This document shows, piece after piece, positions 61,801 through 64,000 of a DNA stretch of 64,000 bases. The DNA lies in NCBI GenBank assembly GCA_034387635.1, contig JAOANU010000006.1:1116001-1180000 (forward strand). Direction: 5' to 3'. The notes beneath the pieces are model-generated. The model saw only the letters and a program-made list of their open reading frames with translations. It was not told the DNA's origin and did no database searches. The first letter of the stretch is position 1; every line of letters starts with the position of its first letter. The position numbers and the translations under genes were made by a program. The stretch comes from Rhodosporidiobolus odoratus. Lineage: Eukaryota; Basidiomycota; Microbotryomycetes; Sporidiobolales; Sporidiobolaceae.

Positions 61801-62432
61801 TCCTTGCCGACCCCGAAACGACCTCACCGCCGGGATCACCTATACGACCTGACATTAGCGAAGACGAAGCGACCGATCCGCCATTGCAGTCTCCTCCTCC
61901 GAATCACAGGGATGCGGACGAGCGAGATGGGGTCCACGCAGAGGACATTGGCGACAGCGAATACACTAGGGACGGCGATCTCGAGCTCGCAGACGTCGAT
62001 TGGGGAGACGCAATGAAGGAGGTTGATGACCTTCTCAACGAAACGGACGACGAAGATACCGCTTCTCTCGCCGGCGGTGAGGGGGCAGGGGAGGAGAGCG
62101 ACACTGGGTCCATTGCGTCTTCTGCGTCACGGTCTCGAGCTCGCAAGCGTCCGAGATTATCGATCGAGGAGAAGAGCAACGACGGAGGGCATGGCGAGGC
62201 AGCAACCACCGAAAGCCCGCTGCAGAAGCGGGTCAAGACGGCACGGTCGAGGACGAGCGGGCTCAAGACCAGTCTGAGTGCGGCTGCGGTCCAGTCGGCG
62301 CCGAGTCGACCACCCTTCGAGGAGACTGCCTTACCGGCGAGCTCGCAGGCCAGTCAAGCGAGCTCTAGTCCTGACTCGGACGACGATGATTTACTCGCCA
62401 GCATGGTGGCCGAGGTGGAGAAAGGATTTTAG
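58879..62432 (+). CDS. FCP1: RNA polymerase II CTD phosphatase Fcp1
   Basis: Multi-exon gene; exon 1 is 58879-59126 and the second certain exon starts at 59397. The N-terminal biotinyl-like region (IQRIHAKAGSTVQKTQSLLSY...VRVWESPLAGQV) is followed by VRIREPCTHDVQLHGLCALCGKDL with paired cysteines, then the FCPH catalytic domain with the acyl-phosphatase motif DLDQT (SLIVDLDQTIVHAT), YIKMRPGLTDFLKRIS, YTMGTRAYA and VVIIDDRADVW. A BRCT domain follows (about 61300-61790; LVFSGLVALGSR, THLVANQ, VVYSQWLLDSV). The C-terminus is acidic and ends EVEKGF. Fcp1 removes phosphate from the Pol II C-terminal repeat in the nucleus and recycles the enzyme. Whether 59127-59396 is one intron or hides an exon is unclear. 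Confidence 0.95.
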
Positions 62433-62616
62433 TACATCTTGTTGTTCACAGGTCTCCGTTGTTTTCTTGCCATTGCAACCCGATTCTGCCTTTTTCGTCC
62501 GATTCTTCGAGAGCAGAGGCAGCCGAGCTGGGAGAGCATAGACCACTGCGGAGATACGTATCGAACACGTTTGCAGTACGGTATCTACCTAAGCTGTTCC
62601 CTCCCTCCCTCCATAA

Positions 62617-64000
62617 TCATCGTCGGCTGTCGCTGTCGTATTCGGTCAGCACGATCCGTCGGATAGCCTCCTTGGGCGGGCATCGGCTGGTCCACCTGTC
62701 AGAGTAAGCAGCAAGAAAGCGTCAGCACAGCAGGCAGGATTACAAGAGAAGTCGGAGACTACGTACAGCTGCGACTGCCAGAAGCCTTGCTCCAACAGCA
62801 TCTCGATGCCTGGGACTCCAGTCCAGCCCGGCGTGCACTCCGCCAAGTCGATGAGAGGGGTGATCTTCGGCTTGTACGCAACATCGATCAACACGCCACC
62901 GTCTTCCCGAGCGAGGATCGAGTCGGGTACGACGACACCCGCGTCAGCGTTGGGGGCGTGCTGAGTCGCCGTGCCCTGCGCAGGGATCGTCGAGATGACA
63001 GCGAGCGGGGGCTCGCCCGGGAACGATTCGAGCGAGGTGAGGGGTACGATATTGTACTCCTGGGGGAAGGAGGCGACGATCTTGTCGGCGTTGACGCGGG
63101 TACGGTTGAAGAGGTAGATCGTCTTGAAACCGGCCTTGAAAAGGGCGTACACCGCGGCGCGGCAGGTGCCACCGGCGCCGAGGACGAGCGAGGTTGAGGC
63201 CTCAGTGCGCTCATTGTCGGAGGAGAGGTTCTTCTCGATGAGCTCGAGCAAGCCCAGCCAGTCGGTGTTGTCGCCGATAAGCCTCGTAGCACCATGCTCC
63301 GTCCTGGGAATGATGGTGTTGACGGCGCCGATTATGCGAGCGTGTTCCGAGATCTCGTCGAGCAAAGGCATGATGTCAAGCTTGAGAGGGGCTGCGCAGA
63401 GAAAAAGGTCAGAACAGTAGCGAATAGCCGCAAGGCACAAAGACATACTGGTGACTGAAGCGCCACCGAAATCCTCTGCACGGATTGCCTGTCGAACCGC
63501 TGCGTTGATGTGATCCGCCTCGATAAGCTCGTAACGGTGCGGGAGGCCGAGCATGCCGAAAGCAGTATTGTGGATGAGGGGCGATTTCGAATGCTGTATA
63601 GGCGAGCCGAAAAGGTAGAGCCGCTTGGCGGGCAAACGACCAACGAGGTGCAGGCCGTTCTGGATCTGCGCGAACGAGAGCTGTCCGGGCGCTGCGGCGG
63701 TGATCATCGGGTGGGAGACGGGCGTGAAGACTGGATTAAGGATACGGGAGAGTCGGCCCTCGGGTCCAACGCTGACAGTCATCAGCGGTTTGCCGTCGTT
63801 GAAAGTGTCGCGGAATCGAAGCATGGGAAGGTTGTCGAGCAGCGAGTTTGCCTTAACGACGATCTTGACGATATCGCCATACTCTTCGGCCGCCTTGTAC
63901 CGTTCGACCGCTTCCTCCGAATCCCAGTGCAGCGCGCCGGACCAGTCATGCCACGACGCGATGATCTTGGTAGACTGCTTGATGTTGACGAAGTCGCGCA
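62617..64000 (-). CDS. ARO1: pentafunctional AROM polypeptide, C-terminal part
   Basis: Minus-strand gene that runs off the window at 64000, so only the 3' end is present: exons 64000-63449, 63391-62767 and 62695-62617. The first part is the end of the type I 3-dehydroquinate dehydratase domain (IIASWHDWSG, GDIVKIVVKA). The shikimate dehydrogenase domain follows: YLFGSPIQHSKSPLIHN, ARIIGAVNTIIP, IGDNTDWLG, the NADP-binding LVLGAGGTCRAAVYAL, DVAYKPKITPL and GIEMLLEQGFWQ. The last exon encodes WTSRCPPKEAIRR and the end. AROM performs steps two to six of the shikimate pathway in the cytosol. It converges on FCP1, with about 185 bases between stop codons. Confidence 0.97.

Overview
The window is a gene-dense, GC-rich, intron-rich fungal chromosome segment. 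Introns are short, usually about 50 to 130 bases. Their 5' sites are strongly biased to GTACGT, GTGCGT, GTCCGT or GTTCGT, and a CTGAC/CTGAT-like branch site often lies just before the acceptor. Gene content (pentafunctional AROM, bifunctional Ade5,7, Fcp1, heterotrimeric G-beta) and this splicing style point to a basidiomycete yeast, most likely a red yeast of the Microbotryomycetes (Rhodotorula/Rhodosporidium type). The taxon is inference; the gene models below were built by hand from reading frame, splice phase and recognised family motifs.

Layout. 1-14,100 (mostly +): the 3' part of a glycine-rich-domain (GRDP/DUF1399-type) gene, an F-box-like gene with a broken frame, the ribosome-assembly GTPase Nog2, carnitine acetyltransferase and a quinone-oxidoreductase-like MDR enzyme. 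14,100-18,150: an F-box-like pseudogene and the G-protein beta subunit (-). 19,750-24,735: glycogen phosphorylase in 28 exons (+). 24,900-34,060: accessory DNA with degraded F-box-like genes on both strands, a single-pass membrane protein, a BTB-like remnant and polyubiquitin. 34,200-43,050: mitochondrial acyl carrier protein, a small unknown protein, Ade5,7, the 25-residue ribosomal protein eL41, and aspartyl-tRNA synthetase. 43,600-47,950: a repeat island made of two nearly identical 340-bp inverted repeats, each carrying a tRNA-Val(AAC)-like gene, around 3.6 kb that holds two short TA-flanked terminal-inverted-repeat elements. 48,200-64,000: steryl-ester-hydrolase-type lipase, Nop13-like nucleolar RNA-binding protein, uracil phosphoribosyltransferase, a decaying alpha/beta hydrolase, a tiny membrane protein, Fcp1 CTD phosphatase, and the 3' end of AROM.

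Most intact genes are housekeeping (ribosome biogenesis, purine, pyrimidine and shikimate pathways, glycogen and acetyl-carnitine metabolism, translation) and show no operon-like logic. The parts that stand out are: repeated decay of F-box-like paralogues; an 11-base motif (TTGAGAAGGTC) that recurs in non-coding DNA, often just downstream of those paralogues; the tRNA inverted-repeat island; and two enzymes whose sequence suggests dual targeting (carnitine acetyltransferase to mitochondria and peroxisomes, aspartyl-tRNA synthetase to mitochondria and cytosol).
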